The notes below the pieces were generated by a model. It made no database searches, had not been told where the DNA came from, and saw only the letters and a program-made list of their open reading frames with translations. Positions 1-8,265 of a stretch of 64,000 bases of DNA are shown here, piece by piece. The stretch is from assembly GCF_022919215.1 (NCBI RefSeq), contig NZ_CP095046.1:5508501-5572500 (forward strand), written 5' to 3'. Made by a program: the position numbers and the translations under genes. Every line of letters begins with the position of its first letter. The first letter of the stretch is position 1. Origin of the DNA: Hymenobacter cellulosilyticus. Its GTDB lineage: Bacteria; Bacteroidota; Bacteroidia; Cytophagales; Hymenobacteraceae.

Positions 1-160
1 GTCGGACTTCGGCCGGGGGTGGCAGCGTCCGGCGGCCGGTTTCGACCAGGGCTACCAGCCCCCGGGACACGCCCAGAAAATCAGCCAGTTCCTGCTGGGC
101 CAACCCATAATACGTGCGCACCACGAGCAGCAACGGCTCGGCAGTCGGGGAAATAGCCAT
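1..160 (-). CDS. HTH (XRE-like) protein, N-terminal fragment
   Basis: Only the first 53 residues lie in the window; the gene runs off the left edge. The ATG at 160 is the first usable start. Residues about 18-45 form a helix-turn-helix of the Cro/C1 type (LAQQELADFLGVSRGLVALV followed by ETGRR), as expected for DNA binding. The layout and the ETGRR/LPPP continuation closely parallel the HTH protein at 2757-3389 (STRQLARYLGVSTGFVSHV, then EAGRR, LPPA), so the two look like paralogues. Target and role are unknown. No palindrome like the one upstream of the second copy is seen in the 190 bases in front of this gene. Confidence 0.7.
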   Translation of the reverse strand, partial: MAISPTAEPLLLVVRTYYGLAQQELADFLGVSRGLVALVETGRRTLPPPAEVR

Positions 161-349
161 AACGGTATTAGGTATAGATTGTAAGCAATAACACTCCCAG
201 CAGCCTAAGCGGCCACCGGGAAATAAGCGGCTCGGGTAAGCCGCTCCAAAAGGCGACAGGGTTAACCGAGCGACGAGACTAGTTACTATAGGAGCAGGCG
301 AGTTGTCTCCGCCCGTTCATTATGAATTTGTTACAGTTTTAGAATAGTC

Positions 350-873
350 TTACAAACCCGGAATGCCCAGTTCGGCCCGGGAGCGGCCCAGCTGCTGGGT
401 CAGCTTTTCAATTAGCTGGTTGATGCCCACCAGATGGATATGCCCCTTCACTTGCCGGGTGCCGTCACTGATTTTGAGCTCGGTGCTTATGGCGCCGTAG
501 CGCACGGTTTGGATTTCGTCCCACCGAACAAACTTCTCCTGCCCAAACATATTCTTTTGCCGGATTCCTTCCGGGTCAGGGTGAGGCGGTGCACATAGGC
601 CATCAAAACCAGGGGCAGGCCCAAGCCGGCAAACAGCGCGAAGAGGCCCAACTGCGGACCAATGTTTTCCGGATTGTAATCAAACAGGCCGTAGAGCAGC
701 ACCCCGGTGCCAGCCGCGGCGGCTAGCAGGCCCAGCACCCCATAAAACCGGGGCAGCAGCACGCTATTTCCCTCGGCGTCTACCCGCGGGCCTTGTTTGG
801 CGGCTTTGTTCAGGTACTGCATCACCAGCATTACGACCACCGCAATGCCACCATATATTGGAAAGTTGCTCAT
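350..873 (-). CDS. Small membrane protein with cytoplasmic C-terminal domain (frame broken)
   Basis: The gene starts at ATG 873. The N-terminal part has three hydrophobic segments: residues about 4-20, 43-63 and 72-95. The frame breaks at the T run 555-558 (an A run on the coding strand). Adding one base there joins the upstream part, which ends in RLTLTRKESGK, to a soluble tail that starts NMFGQEKFVRWDEIQTVRYG, giving about 174 residues. The tail looks like a PH-like or YcxB-like module (a WDEI..V segment after two membrane segments), but I do not recognise the family firmly. The downstream half could also be translated from its own ATG at 550. The single-gene reading is preferred because the hydrophobic protein otherwise ends in an unrelated Cys/Arg-rich tail. 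Confidence 0.55.
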
Positions 874-1005
874 AAAGAGTCTGGATTAGCTTGCAAGATA
901 ACGCCGCCTCCTTTCCCAACATCGGTCCGCGCCTATATTCTGGCTAAGCCAAGGCCTTGGTGAGCCTGCAGGCAACAGGTTAGCCCACTTCGTCAGATTA
1001 CCAGC

Positions 1006-1997
1006 TCACCGGCCGACGGGTGGTCGAGTGGCCTTGTCCCAGCCCTCCGGGTAGTAGCCCGACTGCCGCAGGAAGCTTTCCGTGGCAGCCGGGTCGGCGT
1101 ACTTCAGCTCGATGATTTCTTTGATGGCCTGCCGCTTATTGCGGGCCTGGGCATAATAGGCCTTACAGATGGCATAGCCCATGAAGTAGCCCAAATCGGC
1201 CTTGGCGCCCAGCGTGGACCCGTTGTAGAGCCACTGGCTGTAGTTGGCGGTCAGCATTTCCTGCTTGAAGGCTTCCCTTAGCTCTTTCTCGTGGGCATTT
1301 CCGTAGAGAATGTAATTGGTTTGCAGGGGCTGGCGTATCACCAGCTCCGTGATAAAGTCGCAGGCTCCTTCCTTCAGCGCCTTCCCCAGCAAGTTCATGT
1401 CGTCTTCGTTCGTTTGCTGCTGGGTATGCACATACTCGTGCACGTTCAAGGACACGATGTTATTCTGCGCCTGCGCCTTGAAGACTGAGCCCAGCCACGG
1501 GTTGGTAAACTCCGATACGTCCGTTTGGGGATTGCCCGTGGCTATTTCCGTCCCGATAAGCACCTTATTCCCATCTACCGTGCCGCCGGAGTTCAACCCG
1601 CCCACGGTGAAGTAAAGGCTGGCATCGCGCAGCTCCGGATACAGGCGCTTAAACCGCCGGATGCTTTGCTCAAAATCCTTGGCGCTGTTTTTTACGGCTA
1701 GCGTATTGGGCCGAATCGAGGCCCAATACCGGGATACTTATTGATCAGCGTCACCCATCTTTCGGCCGAATTGTCCCGGACTTTTATGAAGGCGGCCAGC
1801 CCGGCGGTACCCGGCTTGATGTACAGATCGGTAACGAAGGCCAGCTGCCGGGCATGGTCGGTGGTGGTTTGCACACTATCGTAGGCCACCCAGAACCGGT
1901 CGATGTCTTCGGTAAACACTTTCTGCGGGCGGGGCCCCTGGGCTACCGCCGTGCTGATGCTACCGGCAACCAGCAACAGGCTACATATTCTTTGCAT
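1006..1997 (-). CDS. Secreted HExxH metalloprotease-like protein (frame broken)
   Basis: It starts at ATG 1997 with a signal peptide (MQRICSLLLVAGSISTAVAQ, cleavage after AQ), so the product is exported. The frame shifts near 1729-1733; one added base in the CCCGG run gives KYPGYWASIRPNTLAV and an uninterrupted protein of about 330 residues. The C-terminal half carries LNVHEYVHTQQ, an HExxH zinc site, and a downstream acidic segment (LKEGACDFITEL) that could supply the third ligand. This arrangement resembles the DUF2268 and GldB-like zinc-dependent proteases of Bacteroidota. GldB-type proteins act in the envelope, but nothing here shows a gliding role. It is followed on the same strand by the HPP gene's region with no shared operon evidence. 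Confidence 0.7.
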
Positions 1998-2050
1998 AGT
2001 AAACCCATGTTTTATAAGGGGTTCTGCAAGCTACGCCAATATTCAACAAC

Positions 2051-2638
2051 CTACATATATCGGCGCTGCCAGATCTTGTACCAGTGCTTGTTGCGGGGGT
2101 AGCTGCGCGTGCCCGTAATATTGTTGAACACCAGGGCCACCAGCAACAGAATGACGACGCCCGTTAGCACTGGCATGAGCATATACCAGTAACCTAGGGC
2201 CTTGAGCTGGGCCGAGCCTATGTTGGCAACCAGGGCAGTAGCGCCGCCGGGCGGGTGCAGGGTCTTGGTAATCTGCATGCTCACAATGGTCAAGGACACG
2301 GCCAGGGCTGCGGCCAGCCATAGCTCCCCGCCTACCAACTTCTGGACCGTGACGCCAATAAAGGCGCCGATCAGGTGGCCGCCAATGAGATTGCGCGGCT
2401 GGGCCAGCGGCGAGTTGATGTGGCCGTACAGTAAAACGGAGGTTGCCCCGAACGAACCAATTATCCACAGCGTATCAGTGCGCTCCAGCACGTAGCTGTT
2501 CAGCAGGCCAATGAGTCCGATGCCGACAAAAGAGCCCAGAAACGTCCAGATGTGCTCTTTGTAATCGAACAGCATCTCCTCGTAGACAATCAGCTTTATC
2601 CGGCGCGCAGGCTCCCGCAGTCTTCTTCGCATGGTCAT
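2051..2638 (-). CDS. HPP family integral membrane protein
   Basis: About 195 residues from ATG 2638 (ATG 2632 also possible; an in-frame TTG lies further upstream). Four hydrophobic segments follow a basic N-terminus. The family signature HPPGGATAL, preceded by QITKTL, sits in the third quarter and defines the HPP family, members of which have been linked to nitrite transport in cyanobacteria and plant plastids. Function in Bacteroidota is not established. The C-terminus is short and basic (WYKIWQRRYM). The neighbouring HTH gene is on the same strand 118 bases upstream, so co-transcription is possible but not shown. Confidence 0.8.
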   Translation of the reverse strand: MTMRRRLREPARRIKLIVYEEMLFDYKEHIWTFLGSFVGIGLIGLLNSYVLERTDTLWIIGSFGATSVLLYGHINSPLAQPRNLIGGHLIGAFIGVTVQKLVGGELWLAAALAVSLTIVSMQITKTLHPPGGATALVANIGSAQLKALGYWYMLMPVLTGVVILLLVALVFNNITGTRSYPRNKHWYKIWQRRYM

Positions 2639-2756
2639 CGTTGGGTTGGCCAACAGTTATTTTTCGCGGGCAAAGGTAAAAACCCAGCCGGGGAGGAAAA
2701 ATCAGGCCCGGGCCAGCTGGCCAGAATACGGCTATGCCGCCTGGTTCTACTGGCCT

Positions 2757-3389
2757 CTACTCTCCCGCACCGCTGGCTGCCAACGCGGCTACCTCGGCCC
2801 GCAGCCCGGCTACCCGGGCCGCCAGCACGTGGAAGCTTGCCGCGGCATTGGCTGGGTGAGGTTCTGTCAGGGCCAGATCGGCCACCAGTTCGGCCAGCCA
2901 ACGGGCATAATGTACGGCCTCGGCCGGTTCGGGAAAGGCGGTGACCGTCTGAAGTTGAGCCAGCCCGTAACGACGGCGGGCCAACAGCGTGGCGCGGGCC
3001 TGTAACCGAGCCAGCTCCTGGCCATGCGTTAGCAGCAGCAACCGGCAGTCGTGCAGACGGCGCTGCAACTGCTTAGAAGCCGGGGCCGGGACGGGAAGCG
3101 TTGGCAGCTGAGCATCAGGCGGAGGCAGCGGGGCCTGCGGATCGAAAGAATCTGGCGTGGGCAAAGCCGGGGGCCCCTGCCCCAGGGGCGGCGGCAACAG
3201 GGCACTGAGCCGCAGCAAGCGCGGAGCCAGGGCTGGAGGCAGCCCCCGCCGCCCGGCCTCCACGTGCGAAACAAACCCCGTGGACACGCCCAGGTAGCGA
3301 GCCAGCTGCCGCGTCGACAACACCAGATGAGCCCGTATGGCAGCTGTGAGGCTCAGGTCAACTGGTAAGGAAGTAGGAGCAGCAGGCAT
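2757..3389 (-). CDS. XRE-like HTH protein with Pro/Ala-rich linker and coiled C-terminus
   Basis: 210 residues from ATG 3389. Residues about 15-50 form an HTH (LSTRQLARYLGVSTGFVSHV, then EAGRR). A proline-rich linker (about 67-105) follows, then a C-terminal helical domain rich in Leu, Ala and Arg that could mediate oligomerisation. The paralogue at 1-160 shares the N-terminal plan. The 326-base region in front of the start carries two 22-bp palindromes and two half-sites at exact 44-base spacing (3451-3579), which makes autoregulation the simplest idea, though binding is not shown. The family looks lineage-specific; no target is known to me. Confidence 0.75.
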   Translation of the reverse strand: MPAAPTSLPVDLSLTAAIRAHLVLSTRQLARYLGVSTGFVSHVEAGRRGLPPALAPRLLRLSALLPPPLGQGPPALPTPDSFDPQAPLPPPDAQLPTLPVPAPASKQLQRRLHDCRLLLLTHGQELARLQARATLLARRRYGLAQLQTVTAFPEPAEAVHYARWLAELVADLALTEPHPANAAASFHVLAARVAGLRAEVAALAASGAGE

Positions 3390-3450
3390 AGGATAAGGCT
3401 AGAAATACTATTATTACCGCTAATTGGACAATAACCGGGGAGGCCCAGCA

Positions 3451-3579
3451 GGTAGACGCAGATAACAGAATTTAGTTACGCTTCTACCAAGACTGGTAGA
3501 AGGATGATTATTTTATACCATATGCTTCTACCAAATTTGGTAGAAGACTGTAGAGAATTTCACACTATCTTCTACCAAG
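3451..3579. promoter_or_regulatory. Palindrome array with 44-bp period (candidate operator)
   Basis: Two 22-bp inverted repeats, 3481-3502 and 3525-3546, share the arms CTTCTACCA and TGGTAGAAG; the second is a perfect palindrome. A left half-site (CTTCTACCAAG) lies at 3569-3579 and a degenerate right half-site (GGTAGACG) at 3451-3458. All are in exact register: unit starts differ by 44 bases, with 22-base unrelated spacers. Located upstream of the HTH gene at 2757-3389. The intervening bases are AT-rich compared with the flanks. Most simply an operator array for a dimeric regulator. Confidence 0.7.
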
Positions 3580-3650
3580 TAAGCAATAAGCCATAAGTCG
3601 CGGCCGGGCTGCGACACTGGCCCCATTAGAGCAGGTCTCAATGCGGCCCA

Positions 3651-3700
3651 AAACTCACCCGGCCCGCCGCAACGGGCGTTGCGGCGGGCCGGGTGAGTTT
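3651..3700. terminator. Perfect 23-bp hairpin, likely terminator of the lipoprotein gene
   Basis: Arms 3651-3673 and 3678-3700 are perfectly complementary with a GGGC loop. It lies 16 bases beyond the stop of the minus-strand lipoprotein gene (3716). The stem ends in AAA/TTT on both sides, so it could work in either direction, but there is no long T run. Confidence 0.65.
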
Positions 3701-3715
3701 ATGCAACGTGAATAT

Positions 3716-4441
3716 CTATTTCTCCTCTCGCGAATGTATGTACTGCCACATACCAGTGTCTGGCTTAGCCACTCGAAATAACTGGTTGACTTTCAGTCGA
3801 ACAATCTGGATTGAGTCATTCCACATATCCTGATAAGAGGCATTCAGCTTTACTCGCCAAGTTGAATCATCGATAAGCCAGCCTTCAAGACTACCCGATT
3901 GGATTCGATAGTTATTACCGTTAGACGCAGACAAGGCCGCAAAAGCACTGGTAACATCCGTTAGCTTGGCTTGCAGCAGCTGATTGTTAGTCAGACGAAA
4001 ATGGCGGCTTTTACCGTTTATCTGAAAGAAGAAATTATCCTGGGACTCATCGTCAATCACAATGTCCTCCATTTTTCCGGTCTTCTCATTGAAGTGCAGC
4101 GGGTTGTTAAACCGCGAGAAGGCGAAGACCATGCTGTTTTTCGCAGCCAGCATGCCAATGGTCGTTTCATCGTAGAAAAAGCCCCGGTATCGTAAACTGG
4201 AGGGCAGCTTTTGCCGGGGGTAATCCACGGTTCTCGCCAGCGCGAAAGCTGGATACACGTGTCCCTCCTCGTAATGTGCGATAGAGTCGACCCGGTTCCA
4301 AACTCTGTCCGGCGGCGGAGGTGGTGGGGGTGGCGGATGCTCATGCGGCTCATACGCCTCATCCTGGACCGCTTCCGATTTGGACGAACAGCTGCTCGTC
4401 CAAAGCGAAACTAGACAGCATATAAGCCACCTCCTCGTCAT
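3716..4441 (-). CDS. Putative lipoprotein with polyproline stretch
   Basis: About 241 residues from ATG 4441; the preceding GTG at 4444 is in frame. The N-terminus (RRWLICCLVSLWTSSCSSK) is a lipoprotein signal with Cys near position 19. A tract of nine prolines follows near residue 40. The rest is soluble and not recognised. The ATG shares one base with the TGA of the acyl-CoA carboxylase gene (TGATG), so the two are probably translationally coupled, although no shared function is obvious. A strong hairpin follows the stop. Envelope location is inferred from the lipobox only. Confidence 0.65.
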   Translation of the reverse strand: MTRRWLICCLVSLWTSSCSSKSEAVQDEAYEPHEHPPPPPPPPPDRVWNRVDSIAHYEEGHVYPAFALARTVDYPRQKLPSSLRYRGFFYDETTIGMLAAKNSMVFAFSRFNNPLHFNEKTGKMEDIVIDDESQDNFFFQINGKSRHFRLTNNQLLQAKLTDVTSAFAALSASNGNNYRIQSGSLEGWLIDDSTWRVKLNASYQDMWNDSIQIVRLKVNQLFRVAKPDTGMWQYIHSREEK

Positions 4442-6069
4442 CACACCTGAATTACGCCCACGTTGTACTGCTTCTCAATGGGCGCGTGGTTGGCCATGCT
4501 GATACCTTCCGAAATCACCTTGCGGGTTTCGAGCGGGTCGATAACGGCGTCGACCCAGAGGCGGGCAGCGGCGTAGTAGGGCGAGAGTTGCTCCTCGTAG
4601 CGGGCCTTGATACGGTCCAGAAGCTCCTTTTCGGCCTCGGGCGTGATTTCCTCCCCTTTAGCTTTAAGCGAGGCCACCTGAATCTGGAGCAGCGTGTTGG
4701 CGGCGGCGGCCCCGCTCATTACGGCCAGCTGGGCCGTGGGCCAGGCCACGATGAGGCGGGGGTCGTAGGCCTTGCCGCACATGGCGTAGTTGCCGGCCCC
4801 GTAGCTGTTGCCGATGATAACCGAGAACTTGGGCACCACCGAGTTGGCCATGGCATTCACCATCTTCGCCCCGTCCTTAATAATGCCGCCGTGCTCACTC
4901 TGGGAGCCTACCATGAAGCCCGACACGTCGTGCAGAAACACCAGCGGAATCTTCTTCTGGTTGCAGTTCATGATGAAGCGTGCGGCTTTGTCGGCCGAGT
5001 CGGAGTAGATAACCCCGCCCATCTGCATGGCGCCCTTCTTGGTCTTCACAATCTTGCGCTGATTGGCTACGATGCCCACGGCCCAGCCATCAATGCGGGC
5101 CAGGCCGCAGATCAGCGTCTGCCCGTAGAGGTCCTTGTAGGGCTCAAACTCCGAGTTGTCGACCAGCCGCTCGATGATGTCCATCATGTCGTAGGGCTTC
5201 ACCCGGTCCGACGGCAAGAGGCCCAGGATTTCCTTTTCGTCCTTGGCCGGAGCCACGGGCGCTTTGCGCGAGAAGCCCGCCGTGGGGCTGGCCCCGAGCT
5301 TATCGAAGATGTTGCGAATGTGGTCCAGGCACTCCTCGTCGGTGGCAAACTTATAGTCCGTCACGCCCGAAATTTCGGAGTGGGTGGTAGCCCCGCCCAG
5401 GGTTTCGTTGTCGATGGTTTCGCCGATGGCCGACTTCACCAGGTAGGAACCCGCCAGGAACACCGAGCCCGTGCCGTCCACAATCATGGCCTCGTCGCTC
5501 ATAATCGGCAGGTAGGCGCCGCCGGCCACGCAAGGGCCCATAATGGCGGCCAGCTGCACGATGCCCATGGAGCTCATCACGGCATTGTTGCGGAAGATGC
5601 GGCCGAAGTGCTCCTTGTCGGGGAAGATTTCGTCCTGCATCGGCAGATACACCCCGGCCGAGTCGACGAGGTAGATAATGGGCAGCTTGTTTTCGATGCT
5701 AATTTCCTGGGCCCGCAGGTTCTTCTTGGCCGTAATCGGGAACCAGGCCCCGGCCTTCACCGTGGCGTCGTTGGCCACAATCACGCACTGCCGGCCCTGC
5801 ACCCAGCCAATGACGACCACCACACCGCCCGAGGGGCAGCCTCCCTCCTCCTTATACATTCCCTCGCCGGCAAAAGCGCCGATTTCAACCGTGGCCGAAC
5901 CTTTATCAACCAGGTACTCGATTCTTTCCCGGGCCGTGAGCTTGCCCTTGGCCTTGTGGGCGGCCAGGCGCTTTTCGCCGCCGCCGAGCTGCACCCTTTT
6001 CAGGCGCTGGGAAAGTTGAAAGGTCAGTTGCTTAATGCTGTCTTCGTTTTTGTTGAATTCCAGGTTCAT
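4441..6069 (-). CDS. Acyl-CoA carboxylase carboxyltransferase (beta) subunit
   Basis: 542 residues, the usual length for the beta subunit of propionyl-CoA or methylcrotonyl-CoA carboxylase. It transfers the carboxyl group from carboxybiotin to an acyl-CoA in the cytoplasm. The two crotonase-like halves are visible: the N half with MGPCVAGGAYLPIMSDEA and GSVFLAGSYLVKSAIGE, the C half with FMVGSQSEHGGIIKDGAKM and GNSYGAGNYAMCGKAYDPR. The GSQSEHGGIIKDGAKM pattern is closer to the methylcrotonyl/geranyl-CoA type than to AccD, but substrate cannot be settled from sequence alone. No biotin carboxylase gene lies next to it here. Start ATG 6069; a heptad-like inverted repeat lies just upstream (6085-6190). 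Confidence 0.9.
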   Translation of the reverse strand: MNLEFNKNEDSIKQLTFQLSQRLKRVQLGGGEKRLAAHKAKGKLTARERIEYLVDKGSATVEIGAFAGEGMYKEEGGCPSGGVVVVIGWVQGRQCVIVANDATVKAGAWFPITAKKNLRAQEISIENKLPIIYLVDSAGVYLPMQDEIFPDKEHFGRIFRNNAVMSSMGIVQLAAIMGPCVAGGAYLPIMSDEAMIVDGTGSVFLAGSYLVKSAIGETIDNETLGGATTHSEISGVTDYKFATDEECLDHIRNIFDKLGASPTAGFSRKAPVAPAKDEKEILGLLPSDRVKPYDMMDIIERLVDNSEFEPYKDLYGQTLICGLARIDGWAVGIVANQRKIVKTKKGAMQMGGVIYSDSADKAARFIMNCNQKKIPLVFLHDVSGFMVGSQSEHGGIIKDGAKMVNAMANSVVPKFSVIIGNSYGAGNYAMCGKAYDPRLIVAWPTAQLAVMSGAAAANTLLQIQVASLKAKGEEITPEAEKELLDRIKARYEEQLSPYYAAARLWVDAVIDPLETRKVISEGISMANHAPIEKQYNVGVIQV

Positions 6070-6084
6070 CGTGGGTGGGGAGGA

Positions 6085-6190
6085 AAGTAGTGAAGTGATG
6101 AAGTGGTGAAATGGTGAGTTGTTGTTCAGCTGGCGCGGTTTTGCGCCGTCAAAACCTCAACTCATCATTTCACCACTTCACCATCTCACC
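6085..6190. repeat. Imperfect inverted repeat made of short GTGA-type units
   Basis: The left arm (about 6085-6124) is a run of related units such as GTGATGAAGTGGTGAAATGG. The right arm (6157-6190) is its near-complement (CATTTCACCACTTCACCATC). The arms enclose about 32 bases. It sits between the acyl-CoA carboxylase start and the mlaD end. Similar units recur at 13885-14080 and 55279-55545, so this is a dispersed repeat family. Confidence 0.6.
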
Positions 6191-6204
6191 GTGAGTGCGT
6201 GCAT

Positions 6205-6233
6205 AAAAAAATCCGCCTTGGGAAGGCGGATTC
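6205..6233 (-). terminator. Intrinsic terminator for the amidase-mlaD operon
   Basis: On the minus strand the hairpin AATCCGCCTT / AAGGCGGATT is followed by a run of T. It lies about 55 bases beyond the corrected mlaD stop (6288). Confidence 0.8.
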
Positions 6234-6244
6234 AAAGGTAAGCA

Positions 6245-6274
6245 AGTAGCGCGAAGCGGCGGCTTCGCGCTACT
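6245..6274. repeat. 13-bp inverted repeat between mlaD stop and terminator
   Basis: Arms AGTAGCGCGAAGC and GCTTCGCGCTACT flank a four-base centre. It has no T run, so it is probably an mRNA 3' stabilising hairpin or a small repeat element and not a second terminator. Confidence 0.5.
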
Positions 6275-6287
6275 GGTGATGAAGTGG

Positions 6288-7318
6288 CTATTTAACGGTC
6301 GAGTCGGTGGCGCCGATGGAAGGCGTGGTTTCTACCTTCTTTTCCTCAACTTTGATTTCGCCGTCGGCCTTTTTGGTGGTTTCCTTCTTGGTCTTGTCTT
6401 TGCCGCCCCGCCAAACACCGAGAAGTGTACGTAGCGCTTGGGGTTGGCCTTCAAGTCGACAAGCAGGGCGTTGGAGCTGGCGGCCGTGGCGTTGAGGTTG
6501 GTGTAGAGCGAGTCATTATTGATGAGCTTGCCCAACGAGCCTTTCTGGTCGGTCATGGCTCTGTTCAGGGCCGTCATGGAGCTCTGCGCTTCGGTCATGG
6601 TGGCGTTGAGCTTGCGCATGGCCGGGCCTACCGGGGCGCTTTTCAGCGAGTCGCTCAGCTGGGAGAAGTTGGAGGCAATCCGGTCAAACTTCTTGCTGGT
6701 CTTGTTCAGCTCGGCCGTGAGCGTGGCCATGTTGGTGGTAATCTGGTTGATGTTGCGCTGATTCATAATCAGCAGGTTTTTCAGGGCTTCCGTTGAACCC
6801 TGGGCGTTGAGCAGCGTGGCTTGCAGGCTTACCTTGGCTTCCTTACTCAAAAAGCCGTTGACCTTCATCAGGGTTGAGTCTACGGTGCCGAGCACGGGCA
6901 GGGCCTTGGCCTGGAAGGCGTCGGTGATGCTGGCCACGGTGTAGGACTTGAGTTCCTGGCCCCCGTCGTACACCTTGGAGTTCTTGCCCAGAAACAAGGT
7001 GATGGTCTTGCTACCCAGCAACGAGCCCGAGAGGCTGGCCACCGTGGAGTCGCCCACCGTGATGCCCTTCTGCAGCTCCAACGACACGCGGATGCGGTTC
7101 CGGTCTTCGGGCAGCAGCTCCATGTTCTTGACCTGCCCCACTTTGATACCGTTGAGAATAACCGGGTTGCCCACAGTCAGGCCGTCGACGTTGTCGTAGC
7201 GGGCGAAGTAGGTTCGGTCCGACGAGAGGAGGTTACTGCCTTTCAGGAAGTTGAACCCGATATATAAGGCTGCCAGGGCAACAATGCCCAGCAGGGCCAC
7301 TTTAATTTCTTTTGACAC
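6288..7318 (-). CDS. MlaD/MCE-domain lipid transport protein (frame broken near C-terminus)
   Basis: About 343 residues from ATG 7318. One N-terminal membrane anchor (IKVALLGIVALAALYIGFNF) is followed by an MCE domain at residues about 35-115 (FARYDNVDGLTVGNPVILNG is typical) and a long helical region that ends in a charged tail. MCE proteins form rings that bind lipids in the periplasm as part of Mla-type transporters. The frame is lost at the CCCC run 6406-6409; one added base replaces an Arg/Pro tail by GGKDKTKKETTKKADGEIK and a stop at 6288, next to a terminator. It lies 72 bases downstream of the amidase gene in the same direction; the two form an envelope operon. Confidence 0.85.
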
Positions 7319-7390
7319 GCTGCGTCAGATCTTGAGGGTGTAACGGGCAGGTAATAAACGCTAACTCAATTCAAAGTGGATTGAAGCCGG

Positions 7391-8196
7391 CTATTCATCG
7401 TTCATGGCTTCCAGTTCCGTTTTATAATCCCGGAAAGCCCGGTAGATGCCCGAGGCCATATACGTTTGCCCCGACTTATCGTTTAGATACTGTTCTTCGG
7501 TGCGGTTGGTCAGAAAGCCAGCTTCAATCAGCACCGAAGGCATGGTGGATTTCCAGAGCACCAGAAAGCCGGCCTGCTTGACTCCGCGCGAGTGCCGCTT
7601 CACGGTAGTGCGAAACTGCCGGTCGACCTGTTGGGCAAAGCGCAGACTGTTGACCATGTGGGCGCTTTGGTAGAGCGAAAACAGGATGTGGCTCTGGGGC
7701 GAAGTGGGGTCGAAGCCGCTGTAGCGCTCCTTATAGTTGTCTTCCTGCAGAATAACCGCGTTTTCGCGCTTGGCCACCGAGAGGTTGGCGTCGGTCTTGT
7801 GCGGCCCCATGGTCCAGACTTCGGTGCCGAAGGCCGAAGGGGCGCTGGCGTTGCAGTGCACGCTGATGAAAAGGTCGGCCCCGTGCTTATTGGCAATGCC
7901 GGCCCGGTCGGCCAGCTCCACAAATACGTCGGTCTTGCGGGTGTATACCACCTTCACATCGGGCATGTTTTCCTCGATAATCTTGCCCAGCTCCAGGATG
8001 ATTTTCAGGGATACATCGGCCTCCCGCGCCTTCACGCCGGTGCAGCCACGGTCCTTCCCCCGTGCCCGGCATCAAGCACGACGGTACGCAGATGGTATTT
8101 TTCGGGCGGCAGCCCGGGCGCACCCGGCACTACCGCTCCCGATGAGCCCGAAAGAAAAAACAGGCCCGACAGGCAAAGAGCGACAATATTCCGCAC
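7391..8196 (-). CDS. N-acetylmuramoyl-L-alanine amidase, Amidase_3 family (frame broken)
   Basis: It cleaves the amide bond between muramic acid and the stem peptide of peptidoglycan in the periplasm. The frame breaks at the C run 8057-8061; one more base gives VVLDAGHGGKDRGCTGVKA and a protein of about 268 residues. Zinc-site and catalytic features are visible: DAGHGGKD (first His), ISVHCNAS (His) and VLIEAGFLTN (catalytic Glu). The likely start is GTG 8196, giving a signal peptide (VRNIVALCLSGLFFLSGSSG). Divergent from lptD and followed by the MCE gene, a setting that fits envelope biogenesis. Confidence 0.87.
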
Positions 8197-8225
8197 GGAG
8201 TTCGTTAGTTGGGGCAGCTACCCGT

Positions 8226-8233
8226 TACCTTTG
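8226..8233 (+). promoter_or_regulatory. Bacteroidota -7 element for lptD
   Basis: TACCTTTG matches TAnnTTTG. It predicts a transcript start near 8240, which supports translation from GTG 8266 and argues against the upstream TTG at 8209. Confidence 0.6.
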
Positions 8234-8265
8234 CAAACAGCCACAAAATAAACGATAAAAACCAC

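Noticed and set aside
3451..3579. CRISPR-like repeat/spacer array
   Set aside because: Repeats are near-perfect palindromes of 22 bp with only two full copies, spacers are 22 bp, and no cas gene is in the window.
4486..6090. Open frame of more than 500 codons opposite the acyl-CoA carboxylase gene
   Set aside because: It mirrors the conserved gene on the other strand in a GC-rich genome; composition is His/Val/Gly/Asp-rich with no recognisable domain.
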